The translations under genes were made by a program, and so were the position numbers. A DNA stretch of 37,183 nucleotides from Endomicrobiia bacterium (GTDB lineage Bacteria > Elusimicrobiota > Endomicrobiia > DTEH01), in NCBI GenBank assembly GCA_025059805.1, contig JANXDG010000044.1, positions 1-37,183 of the forward strand, read 5' to 3'. Below are positions 22,249 through 31,525 of this stretch, one piece after another. The notes under the pieces are model-generated. The model saw only the letters and a program-made list of their open reading frames with translations, was not told the DNA's origin and made no database searches. Each line of letters opens with the position of its first letter. Position 1 is the stretch's first letter.

Positions 22249-24693
22249 ATGAAACTTTCATTGCAGTGGTTAAGAGAACTAATTGGTTCGGTACAAAGTG
22301 ATATTTCTGATACAGACATACTTAACGCATTGGAACAGCTTGGTTATGAAGTGGAAAGTATAAAAAGTTTTAATTCAAAAATTCTCTCCAACATAAAAGT
22401 AGTTAAAGTACTGTCTGTCAATAAACATCCTAACGCAGATAAACTTACTGTTTGTAAAATCACCGACGGAGTAGAGAACAAAGAAATTGTCTGTGGTGCA
22501 CCTAATGTATATGAAGGAATGTATGCAGCGTACGTGCCATCAGGAGCTGTTATTTCTGGTAATATAAAAGTTGAAAAGAGAAAAATACGTGGGATAATTT
22601 CAGAAGGGATGTTATGTTCAGCAAAAGAATTAGACCTTTATGATGACCATTCTGGAATTTTGGAGCTTGATTCAGAGTTTCAATTAGGTTCTACTTTGGA
22701 TAAATATTTTCATGATAAAATTGTAGAAGTGTCAACTCCAGCGAATAGGTATGACTGTCTTGGCCATTTGTTGATTGCGAAAGAGTTAGCAGTAAAGTTC
22801 AAACTTGATTTCAAGATGGAGACAGATGTTTTAGCAGAACTTGAGAATAAAAAACTGCCATTTTTTGATGTAAAAATTAGTTCATATGAACTCTGTAAAA
22901 GATATATAGCAATACAAATCAACAATGTGAATAATAAAGTAAAACTACCATTTCGTATTATGTTTAGGTTAAATTCTTTAGGATTAAGAAGTATAAATCC
23001 AATCGTTGATATTTCAAACTATGTAATGCTTGAGGTTGGTCATTCGGTACATATATTTGATTATGATAAAATTTCTAACGGTAAAATCTTAGTTCGTAAA
23101 GCAATTAATGGTGAAGAAATACTTGCTCTGGATGGTAAAAGTTATGTCCTTAATGAAGAAGTTACCGTTATAGCAGATGATGTAAAACCTATAGCAATAG
23201 CTGGTATTATCGGAGGTGAAAACAGCTGTGTTGACGAAAACACTACAAATTTGCTTATAGAATCTGCGGTATTTAATCGTAGTAAGATACGTATTGCAAG
23301 AAAAACTTTAGGTATTAACACTGAAGCTGCGTATAGGTTTGAACGAGGTAGTGGATGGAACCTGTGTGAGTTTGCAGCTGGTAGAGTATATCAGTTAATA
23401 ATGAAACATTGTGGTGGGCAGGTCACAAAGTTTTCTGATATGAAAGATGTGGAATACTATAACAATCTAATGTCTTACCAACATAGTGGAATTAAAACAG
23501 ATTTAAATTTTATAAGTTCACTTTTAGGTGTTGAGGTTGATAACAAGGAATTTATAGACATTATGCGACGAATAGGGTTTGAAGTAAGACTTAGTTATGA
23601 AAATCTTTCTTTAAATAGACAGGTATACTTATTACCCCCTGTTAATCGTCAAGATATAAAATTTCAGGCTGATATAGCAGAGGAATATTTACGTTTTACT
23701 GGATATGAATCTGTCCCCGAAACGTTGCCTACATCAATACAAAAATTTGTTGGCCGTGATGATATAGGGTTTTTTGTTGAAACAATAATAAAATATTTAG
23801 TTTCTATGGGACTAACACAAGTAGTAAACTATAGTTTATGTTCATCTAAAGAAAATGAAATTGTGGTTAATGTTGATAACAAAAAGGTTTTAGTTTTAAA
23901 TCCTGTATCTAAAGAATTTTCAGAACTTAGGTTGTCATTACTGCCATCGCTGCTAAGAAATCTTAATACGAATTATAATAACCAAGTTGAAAACGTTGCA
24001 TTGTTTGAGTTAGGGAAAGTTTTTTATAAAACTGACCATAGGACTACAGAAGAACTACAGATTGGAATAATAGCACATGGTGAGTATGATTATTTAGGTT
24101 GGCAACATAGGAAGTATAAATACGATTTGTATTTCATATGTGGTGTTATAGAAACACTGTTTAAATACTTAGGAATTGATTTTATAAAAGAAGTTAAGTT
24201 AAATTCAAATATTCGTACTTTTATCAACAAAGAGTTTTTTGTTAACACATTATATTATATTGAAAAGAGAACAATGACATTATTATCGTTTGTTGGTGAA
24301 CTACAGAGACAAAAGTTGAAATTGAAGTTACCACAAAATGTTTATTATGCAGAGATATATATTGAAGAGTTAATGAAATTTGTAAAACAAGAAAAAATAT
24401 ATCAGCCATTGCCGAAGTATCCGTTCGTAATACGAGACTTATGTTTCATAGTGCCTGAGAAAATGAATTTTTGGCGGGTTGAAAAAATGATTAATGATAT
24501 AATATCTTCTGAAGGACTGATACACAGTTTAGGATTAAAAGATTTATATAAACGAGATGATAAGACATTTATTACAATAACATTGCAAATTCAGGACAGA
24601 AATAAAACTTTAACTGATGAGGAAACGAATATAGTTGTTAACAAGATTATTGATGTATTAGAAAAAAATGGATTACAATTAAGAAGAGAATAA
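22249..24693 (+). CDS. pheT: Phenylalanine--tRNA ligase beta subunit
   Basis: 814 residues, full length. Domains in order: an N-terminal tRNA-binding EMAP-like OB fold (about 40-150, with Asn-Lys-His-Pro-Asn-Ala-Asp-Lys-Leu), the B3/B4 editing domain (about 215-385), B5 (about 405-480), the catalytic-like core, and the C-terminal anticodon-binding FDX-ACB domain (about 720-814, starting near Pro-Phe-Val-Ile-Arg-Asp-Leu). It forms the tRNA-binding and proofreading part of PheRS. Start and previous stop are 3 bases apart, with no separate ribosome site, so translation is coupled to pheS. Confidence 0.95.
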   Translation: MKLSLQWLRELIGSVQSDISDTDILNALEQLGYEVESIKSFNSKILSNIKVVKVLSVNKHPNADKLTVCKITDGVENKEIVCGAPNVYEGMYAAYVPSGAVISGNIKVEKRKIRGIISEGMLCSAKELDLYDDHSGILELDSEFQLGSTLDKYFHDKIVEVSTPANRYDCLGHLLIAKELAVKFKLDFKMETDVLAELENKKLPFFDVKISSYELCKRYIAIQINNVNNKVKLPFRIMFRLNSLGLRSINPIVDISNYVMLEVGHSVHIFDYDKISNGKILVRKAINGEEILALDGKSYVLNEEVTVIADDVKPIAIAGIIGGENSCVDENTTNLLIESAVFNRSKIRIARKTLGINTEAAYRFERGSGWNLCEFAAGRVYQLIMKHCGGQVTKFSDMKDVEYYNNLMSYQHSGIKTDLNFISSLLGVEVDNKEFIDIMRRIGFEVRLSYENLSLNRQVYLLPPVNRQDIKFQADIAEEYLRFTGYESVPETLPTSIQKFVGRDDIGFFVETIIKYLVSMGLTQVVNYSLCSSKENEIVVNVDNKKVLVLNPVSKEFSELRLSLLPSLLRNLNTNYNNQVENVALFELGKVFYKTDHRTTEELQIGIIAHGEYDYLGWQHRKYKYDLYFICGVIETLFKYLGIDFIKEVKLNSNIRTFINKEFFVNTLYYIEKRTMTLLSFVGELQRQKLKLKLPQNVYYAEIYIEELMKFVKQEKIYQPLPKYPFVIRDLCFIVPEKMNFWRVEKMINDIISSEGLIHSLGLKDLYKRDDKTFITITLQIQDRNKTLTDEETNIVVNKIIDVLEKNGLQLRRE

Positions 24694-24710
24694 CTTGAAG
24701 GAAAATAATT

Positions 24711-24944
24711 ATGACGACCGCAATAGTGTTAGTAAAAATTGCATCTGGTAAAGATAAACAGGTTTTGGAAAAATTGAGACTTATTGAAGGTGTAACACAC
24801 ATAACTGCTGTATTTGGCAGATGGGATTTAGTAGTAGATGTTGAAGCTAAAGATCTTCAAGAACTAAGTTGGATTGTTATAGCAAAAATAAGAAAAATAA
24901 AAGGTGTGGAAAATACAGAGACCTTGATAACTACTTCAATTTAG
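24711..24944 (+). CDS. Stand-alone Lrp/AsnC ligand-binding (RAM) domain protein
   Basis: 77 residues forming only the C-terminal ligand-binding/dimerisation domain of Lrp/AsnC regulators: Ala-Ile-Val-Leu-Val-Lys-Ile at the first strand, then Gly-Val-Thr-His-Ile-Thr-Ala-Val-Phe-Gly-Arg-Trp-Asp-Leu-Val-Val and a final Gly-Val-Glu-Asn-Thr-Glu-Thr-Leu-Ile. There is no helix-turn-helix, so it cannot bind DNA alone. Such proteins form decamer rings that bind amino acids and may modulate partners. Its place directly after pheST suggests an amino-acid-sensing role, possibly phenylalanine, but this is inference. AAGGA (24698-24702) precedes the ATG. Confidence 0.85.
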   Translation: MTTAIVLVKIASGKDKQVLEKLRLIEGVTHITAVFGRWDLVVDVEAKDLQELSWIVIAKIRKIKGVENTETLITTSI

Positions 24945-25025
24945 ACTATTGCTAATGATTAATTTGCCACTTAGTTATATAAGGATAGTATTGAGTTTTT
25001 TGAATTAATATGAGTTAGTAATAGT
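24945..25025 (+). repeat. Long imperfect inverted repeat before the large surface-protein gene
   Basis: ACTATTGCTAA (24945-24955) pairs with TTAGTAATAGT (25015-25025), 11 pairs including one G-U, and inside it ATTAAT (24958-24963) pairs with ATTAAT (25004-25009); the loop is about 40 bases. The structure starts at the base after the previous stop codon and ends 12 bases before the ATG at 25038, so it fills almost the whole gap. The next gene has no visible ribosome site. It may be a terminator arm, an attenuator or an operator. Confidence 0.45.
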
Positions 25026-25037
25026 CAAATAAAGCAC

Positions 25038-28000
25038 ATGTATTTTAACGCAAAAAGTGCTAAAATATGTTTAACTTTTATATTGATATTTTCATTAAAA
25101 ACTATCTTACTCTCCTCCACACCAAATCCTGTAACTGACCTTAAAGTCGTTGAAGTAAAATATAAACAAGTAAAGCTTAGTTGGACGGTGCCAACTTCAA
25201 CTGAACCTGTTTCTGCTTACCAGATTAGAGTTTCGTCTTTTTTAGCTTTAACAACTGAAAACGAATGGAATAAAAATTCATCCGTAACCACACCACCATA
25301 TAGAATCCGTATTACAACATCTGGTGTTACAGATGGTGAAAAGGTCTATTATACTGTCACTGGATTGCAAAACGGTGTTGGTTATTTTTTTGCTGTAAAA
25401 TCATCAACTTATGTAGCAAACCTTGATGAGACTACAGCATGGTCAGGAATACAAGAAGGCGGTACTGTTTCGGAACGATATGCGTTACCACAAAATTCAA
25501 CGCCGCAACAGTTCTATGCAACCTGGCCAGTTGAATCTATCATAGTCACTTCTCAAACTATTACATTTAATTGGGAAGATGTGCAGGATAACGATATAAA
25601 TTATGGCGATGTAATAAAATATGAATTTTATATTTCTACAGTACCATCGTTAATAGAAACTACACCTCCAAACTTAGCAGGAGCACAGGTTTTTCCCAAC
25701 ATAACAACTTCATATTTTGAATTGTCATTAGCTGGGTTAACAGATAACATAACATACTACTGGCGAGTAAAAGCTTTTGATTCGGAGAACACATTTGTAT
25801 GGATGTGGGGCGAAATTTACGGTAGTGGTAAGAACCCGAGGTTTATTTTAAATTATATACCCGAAGCACCATCATTAGTTACATTATATGCACCTGATAA
25901 ATCAACAACAACTACTACACCTGTATATTTTGACTGGAATGATGTTTTTGATCCAGACCCTCAAGATGTTATTACTTACTGGCTTTATATTTCATCTCAG
26001 TCAGAGAAGGTAGGTTTTAGTTTATCCGTTGGTGGTATTACTTGGTCGTCTTATACTTTGAGTTCAGTTTTTGGTGGTTGGGTGGAGAATGCAACATATT
26101 GGTGGCATGTTGTTGCAAAAGATACGTCTGGGCTTGAAAGTCGTTCATCTACATGGTGGTTTATAGTCAATAACGAAAATGATTTCCCGATACCTAATAC
26201 GTTATTATCACCAGGAACTACTATATATGATCCAATACAAATAGTTTTTACCACTAGACCAACGTTTTACTGGACAAGTTCCTATGATCCTGACCCTTAT
26301 AGTTATGTGAAGTATCAACTATATATTTCTTCTTATTCCGACTCGCCATATGATCTTAATTCCTTAATACAAACTTCAGGAATTAATACAACATATTACT
26401 ATCTATCCGATAATGAAAAACTTCAAGATGACACAACATATTTCTGGCGTGTACGTATATGGGATAAAGATAATAATAATGTGTGGTCATCAACAGTTGC
26501 ATGGTTTTATGTATGTAGCAACCTTGATCCTGCAGACTTATTACTTCCACTGGATGGGATTACAACTTCGTACCTTCGGCCAGCATTTATATGGCAACCA
26601 AAATTTATAGGTTATGAGATAAACTTTGCATCGCAAACATTAATCTACTGGACTGGAGGTAATACTACAACAATTTCAGGTCTTTCACCGTATACAACAT
26701 ACTATACTCCTGATTTACCTCTAAAAAACAATGCTACATATTACTGGAAAGTTGTTGCACATAGTAATTCTACAAATATTCCTTTAACTTCAACTTCAAG
26801 CGTAGTTTTTAAATTTTATACTCGTAATTTGCCACCTTCAACATTTGATATTATTACACCGTCAGGAACAGTTATAATGTCAACATTTACTGTACTAAAT
26901 TGGCAGACAGCGCAAGAACCTGAGAGTGAAAAACTAACATATACAGTTTTTTATTCAACAAATAATTTTGTTCTTACTTACTCATCATCTAATATTGAAA
27001 ACATAAGTTTCACACTTCATCATCTTCAGGATAACACTACTTACTGGTGGTGCGTTTCTGCAGTTGATGTTTGGGGAAATACTACATTTTCAAACTCTAC
27101 GTTTTACTTTGTAGTAAACAATGTTTTACAACAACCTACCACGTTTAATCTGTTTAGTCCGTCTAATAATAATTTGCTAACTAACACTTATACAACTTTT
27201 TACTGGCAACCATCGTTTGACCCTGACCCGTTTGAAAGTATCGTTTACCGACTTGTAATTTCCACAGACATAGAATTTAAACATATCAACTTTGCAACAA
27301 CTACTACAGATACAAAATTTTTCTTACCAAAAGGTTTCCTTAAACAAAATTATACTTATTACTGGATTGTTATTGCAAGTTCCACTGGTAGCGGATTTAC
27401 ATTTGCAAATTCTACTTTTAGTTTTACAGTGATAAATACTGCACCTACGGGTTTGAATGTAATTTCACCTGAAAATTTTGAACTCGTGATCTCTTCACCA
27501 GTAGAAATAAGATGGAGCCCTGCAACTGATCCACAAGAAGACGAGTTTTGGTACAAACTTTATTATACAACTTCTGTTATAAATAACATCTGGATATCAA
27601 GCCGTACAGTTGTTCTATCTTCCACAGTATATTCCTATGTTATAGATGATGTTGTAGATGATACTACTTACTACTGGTATATTGAAGCAATTGATGTATA
27701 CAACAACGTTACTACAAAAGGGGAGTATGTATTCTGGACTTGTTATAACAACCAGCCACCCACTGTACCACAGATTAGTAAACCAGCTAATGATGAAAAA
27801 ATTGAGTTGCCTTATAACATCAAGTGGCACATTTCTACCGACAATGATATTTTTGACAAAGTAAAATATACATTACATTTATCTACTAGTTCAGATTTTA
27901 TAACATTTCTGACTATCGCAAGTTCTATAACGGTAACAGAATTTAAATTTTATAATTTTGAACTGATACCTTCAAAGTATTATCTCAAAGTTATTGCTGA

Positions 28001-29234
28001 AGATAAATATGGTGGAACTAACATTTCAACAGTAAGTTTTTATATTGATAGATACCATATATCTATAATTTCACCACAGAACGGTGTAATAATAAAATCT
28101 TTACCTATCAAGTTTAATTTTTCAAAAGTTGTTGCAAAATATGCAGGTGATATAATTAGTTATAAACTAGTTTATTCTTCTGTAACAAACTTTGAGCAAA
28201 AAATTGACTTTAACTTGCAGGAAAATTTTTATGAAATCACACAACCACCAATATATCCTGCAACATACTATTGGTATGTTGAAGTTTATTACAATAACTC
28301 TTATGCTGGCAAAAGTGATTTGTTTAGTTTTGTCATTCCTGAAGTATTACCGTCTGCACCTACAAACCTTCGTGTTTTAAACCAACCTTATGGGGTCGTC
28401 CTAACTTGGGATAGTGTTGAGATAGAAAATATTTGGGGTTACAAAATCTATAGTGGATATGAACTAACATCACTTAATTTAATTGCATTCACTACACAGA
28501 CTGTTTATACAGACGTTTACGGATTAGGAAAAAATTTATTCTATATGGTTTCCTGTATAAACCAATTTGGTAAAGAGAGTGTGAATAATTTAGTTGTTAG
28601 ATTATATTTTAACGAAACAGCAGACATATTCATAAGTTCTGACAGTTTAGTAGTTTTGACAATACCTTCAAAAGAGCGATTAACTAATGTTAAAATTCTT
28701 AGATTACCACAGGAAGATGACGGAGTTATTTATACATACGAAATTCTTGCGGATAAAAATAAACTTAATAATTTTGTTGAGATACGATTTATGAAACCAA
28801 CAGTTGAAGATGGTAGCTATATTGTTGAATATTACGATGGTTATAACTGGAGAGTTTTTCCATCAGAAGATTTTGGCAACAGTATAGTTGTAAGAACACA
28901 ATATCTTGGAAGATACAGAGTGGTTAGGTTTACGGGTCAATCATTAGACGAAATTACTATAATTGGATGTTCACCTAATAAGCGTATTATTACACCTAAC
29001 AATGATGGTAAGAATGATTATATTGAGTTTCATTATAAAGTCGGTTCGTATATAGACGGTGAGATTTATGATATAAATTTACAACGAATTTGTAAACTTA
29101 AAAAAATTGCAAACAACATACTTTACTTTGACGCTAAAGATGAAAACGGCAGGTATTTACCTCCTGGCTTGTATATTTACAGTATTAAATCAACTGATAA
29201 GACATTCAATGGTACTATAGTTATAAAGTATTAG
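25038..29234 (+). CDS. Large secreted multi-module (Fn3/Ig-like) surface protein with T9SS/FlgD-Ig-like C-terminal domain
   Basis: 1398 residues. A signal peptide (about 1-27) is followed by a fibronectin-III domain (about 28-145), then nine tandem Ig/Fn3-like modules of about 100 residues (near 162-271, 278-378, 385-493, 496-596, 600-694, 700-800, 803-905, 908-1005 and 1007-1100). Most have a Trp-x-x-x-x-Asp-Pro-Asp opening and a Thr-x-Tyr-Tyr-Trp-x-Val core. A second clear Fn3 (about 1104-1190) and a beta-rich linker follow. The last 80 residues read Ile-Thr-Pro-Asn-Asn-Asp-Gly-Lys-Asn-Asp ... Leu-Pro-Pro-Gly-Leu-Tyr-Ile-Tyr, the type-IX-secretion/FlgD-Ig-like C-terminal domain. It is Thr/Ser/Tyr-rich and probably forms a surface fibre or adhesin. 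An in-frame stop at 25011 fixes the start at 25038. Confidence 0.8.
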   Translation: MYFNAKSAKICLTFILIFSLKTILLSSTPNPVTDLKVVEVKYKQVKLSWTVPTSTEPVSAYQIRVSSFLALTTENEWNKNSSVTTPPYRIRITTSGVTDGEKVYYTVTGLQNGVGYFFAVKSSTYVANLDETTAWSGIQEGGTVSERYALPQNSTPQQFYATWPVESIIVTSQTITFNWEDVQDNDINYGDVIKYEFYISTVPSLIETTPPNLAGAQVFPNITTSYFELSLAGLTDNITYYWRVKAFDSENTFVWMWGEIYGSGKNPRFILNYIPEAPSLVTLYAPDKSTTTTTPVYFDWNDVFDPDPQDVITYWLYISSQSEKVGFSLSVGGITWSSYTLSSVFGGWVENATYWWHVVAKDTSGLESRSSTWWFIVNNENDFPIPNTLLSPGTTIYDPIQIVFTTRPTFYWTSSYDPDPYSYVKYQLYISSYSDSPYDLNSLIQTSGINTTYYYLSDNEKLQDDTTYFWRVRIWDKDNNNVWSSTVAWFYVCSNLDPADLLLPLDGITTSYLRPAFIWQPKFIGYEINFASQTLIYWTGGNTTTISGLSPYTTYYTPDLPLKNNATYYWKVVAHSNSTNIPLTSTSSVVFKFYTRNLPPSTFDIITPSGTVIMSTFTVLNWQTAQEPESEKLTYTVFYSTNNFVLTYSSSNIENISFTLHHLQDNTTYWWCVSAVDVWGNTTFSNSTFYFVVNNVLQQPTTFNLFSPSNNNLLTNTYTTFYWQPSFDPDPFESIVYRLVISTDIEFKHINFATTTTDTKFFLPKGFLKQNYTYYWIVIASSTGSGFTFANSTFSFTVINTAPTGLNVISPENFELVISSPVEIRWSPATDPQEDEFWYKLYYTTSVINNIWISSRTVVLSSTVYSYVIDDVVDDTTYYWYIEAIDVYNNVTTKGEYVFWTCYNNQPPTVPQISKPANDEKIELPYNIKWHISTDNDIFDKVKYTLHLSTSSDFITFLTIASSITVTEFKFYNFELIPSKYYLKVIAEDKYGGTNISTVSFYIDRYHISIISPQNGVIIKSLPIKFNFSKVVAKYAGDIISYKLVYSSVTNFEQKIDFNLQENFYEITQPPIYPATYYWYVEVYYNNSYAGKSDLFSFVIPEVLPSAPTNLRVLNQPYGVVLTWDSVEIENIWGYKIYSGYELTSLNLIAFTTQTVYTDVYGLGKNLFYMVSCINQFGKESVNNLVVRLYFNETADIFISSDSLVVLTIPSKERLTNVKILRLPQEDDGVIYTYEILADKNKLNNFVEIRFMKPTVEDGSYIVEYYDGYNWRVFPSEDFGNSIVVRTQYLGRYRVVRFTGQSLDEITIIGCSPNKRIITPNNDGKNDYIEFHYKVGSYIDGEIYDINLQRICKLKKIANNILYFDAKDENGRYLPPGLYIYSIKSTDKTFNGTIVIKY

Positions 29235-29245
29235 ATCTAACATAG

Positions 29246-30544
29246 ATGAAAAAAATCTTAGTGTTTATTATAGCATTGGTTACACACATCTATAGTAGTA
29301 TGCTCTATAACTATAGTTTTTCTGGATATCCACAAGAATCTTTCGCTGTGTTTAGCAATCCAACGATATTTGGTTGGTTTGGAGTTTATAGTATAAATTC
29401 TGGCTATGGCTTGTTGTTAAACAATGTATTAAAGGACAAAATTGATACTAAATGGTTAGTAGCGGGTGGGAGTTATAAAAAAATTTTTGCTGGTGTTGGT
29501 TATCAAAACTTACTGCTGCAGAATATTTATTCGGAAGAAGTTTTTATTTTAAACTTTGGTTCTAAAATATTATCAGAAAATATATTTCTTGGTAGTAACA
29601 TGAAAATGTACACGTATAAGTATTTTTATGATGAATACTATAAAGACGATCCCATCGCAGAAAATACAGTTAGTATTTACAATATAGATATAGGTATAAG
29701 TAAAAGATTTAATATTGGCATCTACTCAGGATTAAATATATTAAATTTCTTATCAAGTAAAGCAGGGAAAATTGTAGAATATACAGTTCCAAAAAAGTAT
29801 AGTTTCTTTTTTGGCTATAATTATAGTACTACGGTTCTTAATATAGAACTGTTTTTTCAAGATGTTGAAGTAGGTAGAATTGTACATAGTTATTCAGGCT
29901 ATAAAATAGGGCTAAACCAGGAACTGTACAGTAGTAAACTTGTAAGTTTTGATGTTACTGTTGGAGTATCTGGTGGATATAAAAATACTATTTTTGATTT
30001 TTCGTTACAGACAAAACTTTTCTCAAATAGGTTGTCACTGAAATATACAATTGTATATACAGTTGCAGATATCTCAGGATTTGTTGGTAATCACTACATA
30101 ATGTTAAACTATTTACCTAAGGAAGTTCCTAAACGTAGAATAGTCAAACAAGTACAGGAAGTTGAAGAAATTGTAGTAGTAGAGCCTAAGAAAAAGAAAG
30201 TTGTAACAAAAAAAGAAGAGTATGAAATAGAACCTAGTACAACTGAAGTTAGAGAACCTTCGGAGGAGGTTTCTCCTAAAGAGTTAGAAATATTGCCAAA
30301 AATGATACCTGAACAACAAAAAATTGTAGAAGAAAAAGTTAGAATTATTGAGAAAAAAGAAATTATAACTGAATACAAATTTCCTTTAGCACATAAAGTT
30401 AAGGAAGGTGAAACCTTGATTTCTATATCAGAAAAGTACTATAATAATAAGAAGAAATGGAAGAAAATCTACGAAGTAAATAAAGACAAAATTATAAAAG
30501 GTGTACCAATTGTAGGTGAAGTTTTAATAATTCCAGAACCGTAG
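29246..30544 (+). CDS. Outer-membrane beta-barrel protein with C-terminal LysM domain
   Basis: 432 residues. A signal peptide (about 1-18) precedes a region of about 270 residues with alternating aromatic/hydrophobic strands and Gly/Tyr turns, as in outer-membrane barrels of the PorV/PorQ or OmpA size class. A Lys/Glu/Val-rich linker (about 293-378) leads to one LysM domain (about 383-432: Val-Lys-Glu-Gly-Glu-Thr-Leu-Ile-Ser-Ile-Ser ... Val-Leu-Ile-Ile-Pro). The barrel would sit in the outer membrane and the LysM would bind peptidoglycan, tying the two layers together. It lies 11 bases after the surface-protein gene, so both are likely on one message and may cooperate in display of the large protein. 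Confidence 0.68.
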   Translation: MKKILVFIIALVTHIYSSMLYNYSFSGYPQESFAVFSNPTIFGWFGVYSINSGYGLLLNNVLKDKIDTKWLVAGGSYKKIFAGVGYQNLLLQNIYSEEVFILNFGSKILSENIFLGSNMKMYTYKYFYDEYYKDDPIAENTVSIYNIDIGISKRFNIGIYSGLNILNFLSSKAGKIVEYTVPKKYSFFFGYNYSTTVLNIELFFQDVEVGRIVHSYSGYKIGLNQELYSSKLVSFDVTVGVSGGYKNTIFDFSLQTKLFSNRLSLKYTIVYTVADISGFVGNHYIMLNYLPKEVPKRRIVKQVQEVEEIVVVEPKKKKVVTKKEEYEIEPSTTEVREPSEEVSPKELEILPKMIPEQQKIVEEKVRIIEKKEIITEYKFPLAHKVKEGETLISISEKYYNNKKKWKKIYEVNKDKIIKGVPIVGEVLIIPEP

Positions 30545-30568
30545 TAAAACATTAGGAGGGAAATTACA

Positions 30569-31525
30569 ATGGATAACGAAGAAGAAAAATTTTATACTTG
30601 GGATGAAATAGAAAAAGAACTTACTGACCTTGAACTGCAGTATGGTGATAGTGACGAAATTGTCCGAAATATTATTACACCGTCAGTATCAGCGTACTGG
30701 AGAAAAAAACTTGAAGAAGAAAAGATACTTTATGAAAAGAAACTACAGACGAAGGAAGAAGAGAAAAAACAGGTATTATTAAAGTTACAAGAACAGGAAC
30801 AACTAATAGAAGATCTTAAGAAGCAAATTGAGAAACTTGAACGTGGTCAATATGAGAAATTGAAAGATCAATACGAAGAACTTAGACGTAAAGAATTAGA
30901 TCTTGAAAAAGAAAAAGAAAAACTTGTATGGCAGCAACAAATACAAGGTCTTGAATTTGATAAGAAAATAATTGAACAAGAGATAGAACGTACAAGGAAA
31001 GATTTTGAGCAACAGAAACAAGAATTATTAGTTTATTACAATCGACAATTTAACTCTCTTTTAGAAGTGCAAAAAGAATTAATTGAAGAAACACAACGGT
31101 TAGAACAAGAAATTGACAGGATTGTTGTAAGTGCAAATGATGAAATAAAAAAAGTTCTGTCAGAGAAAGAAGAATTGCTAAAAGAATTACAAAATATAAA
31201 ACAATTGTCAGAAGAGATAAAACGAAAAAATGAACAACTCATAGTGGAGAATGGCAATTTGACTAAGAAAATTGATGAACTAAGACAATCACATATACAG
31301 GATAAAAGGCAGCTTGTATTAAACCTTACTCAGAATGTAAGAAACTATATTACAGAAATAAGAAATCTCTGTGGTGTCCTTATTGGTGCTGCGAATTTTA
31401 TAAACAGCTATACAAAATATAAACGCTCGGTTAAGTTTCATATTGAGTTGATACTAAACATTGTACAGAGGATATTAAGTATTCTTGACGAAATTGTCAA
31501 ATCGTTACTGGAATATCCTTTATGA
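30569..31525 (+). CDS. Long coiled-coil cytoplasmic protein, function unknown
   Basis: 318 residues with no signal peptide. An acidic N-terminus (about 1-45, with a Trp-Asp-Glu-Ile-Glu-Lys-Glu-Leu helix) is followed by an almost continuous Glu/Lys/Gln-rich coiled coil at about 48-245, then a more hydrophobic helical tail (about 250-318). It has no known family signature. AGGAGGG (30554-30560) precedes the ATG by 8 bases. Its stop overlaps the next start (ATGA at 31522-31525), so it is translated with the receiver-like membrane protein and probably binds it. A scaffold or filament role in the cytoplasm is plausible but unproven. Confidence 0.65.
   Translation: MDNEEEKFYTWDEIEKELTDLELQYGDSDEIVRNIITPSVSAYWRKKLEEEKILYEKKLQTKEEEKKQVLLKLQEQEQLIEDLKKQIEKLERGQYEKLKDQYEELRRKELDLEKEKEKLVWQQQIQGLEFDKKIIEQEIERTRKDFEQQKQELLVYYNRQFNSLLEVQKELIEETQRLEQEIDRIVVSANDEIKKVLSEKEELLKELQNIKQLSEEIKRKNEQLIVENGNLTKKIDELRQSHIQDKRQLVLNLTQNVRNYITEIRNLCGVLIGAANFINSYTKYKRSVKFHIELILNIVQRILSILDEIVKSLLEYPL

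Noticed and set aside
25038-29234. DNA-level tandem repeat array
   Set aside because: The repetition is in protein modules of about 100 residues with diverged sequence; no near-identical DNA repeats were seen.
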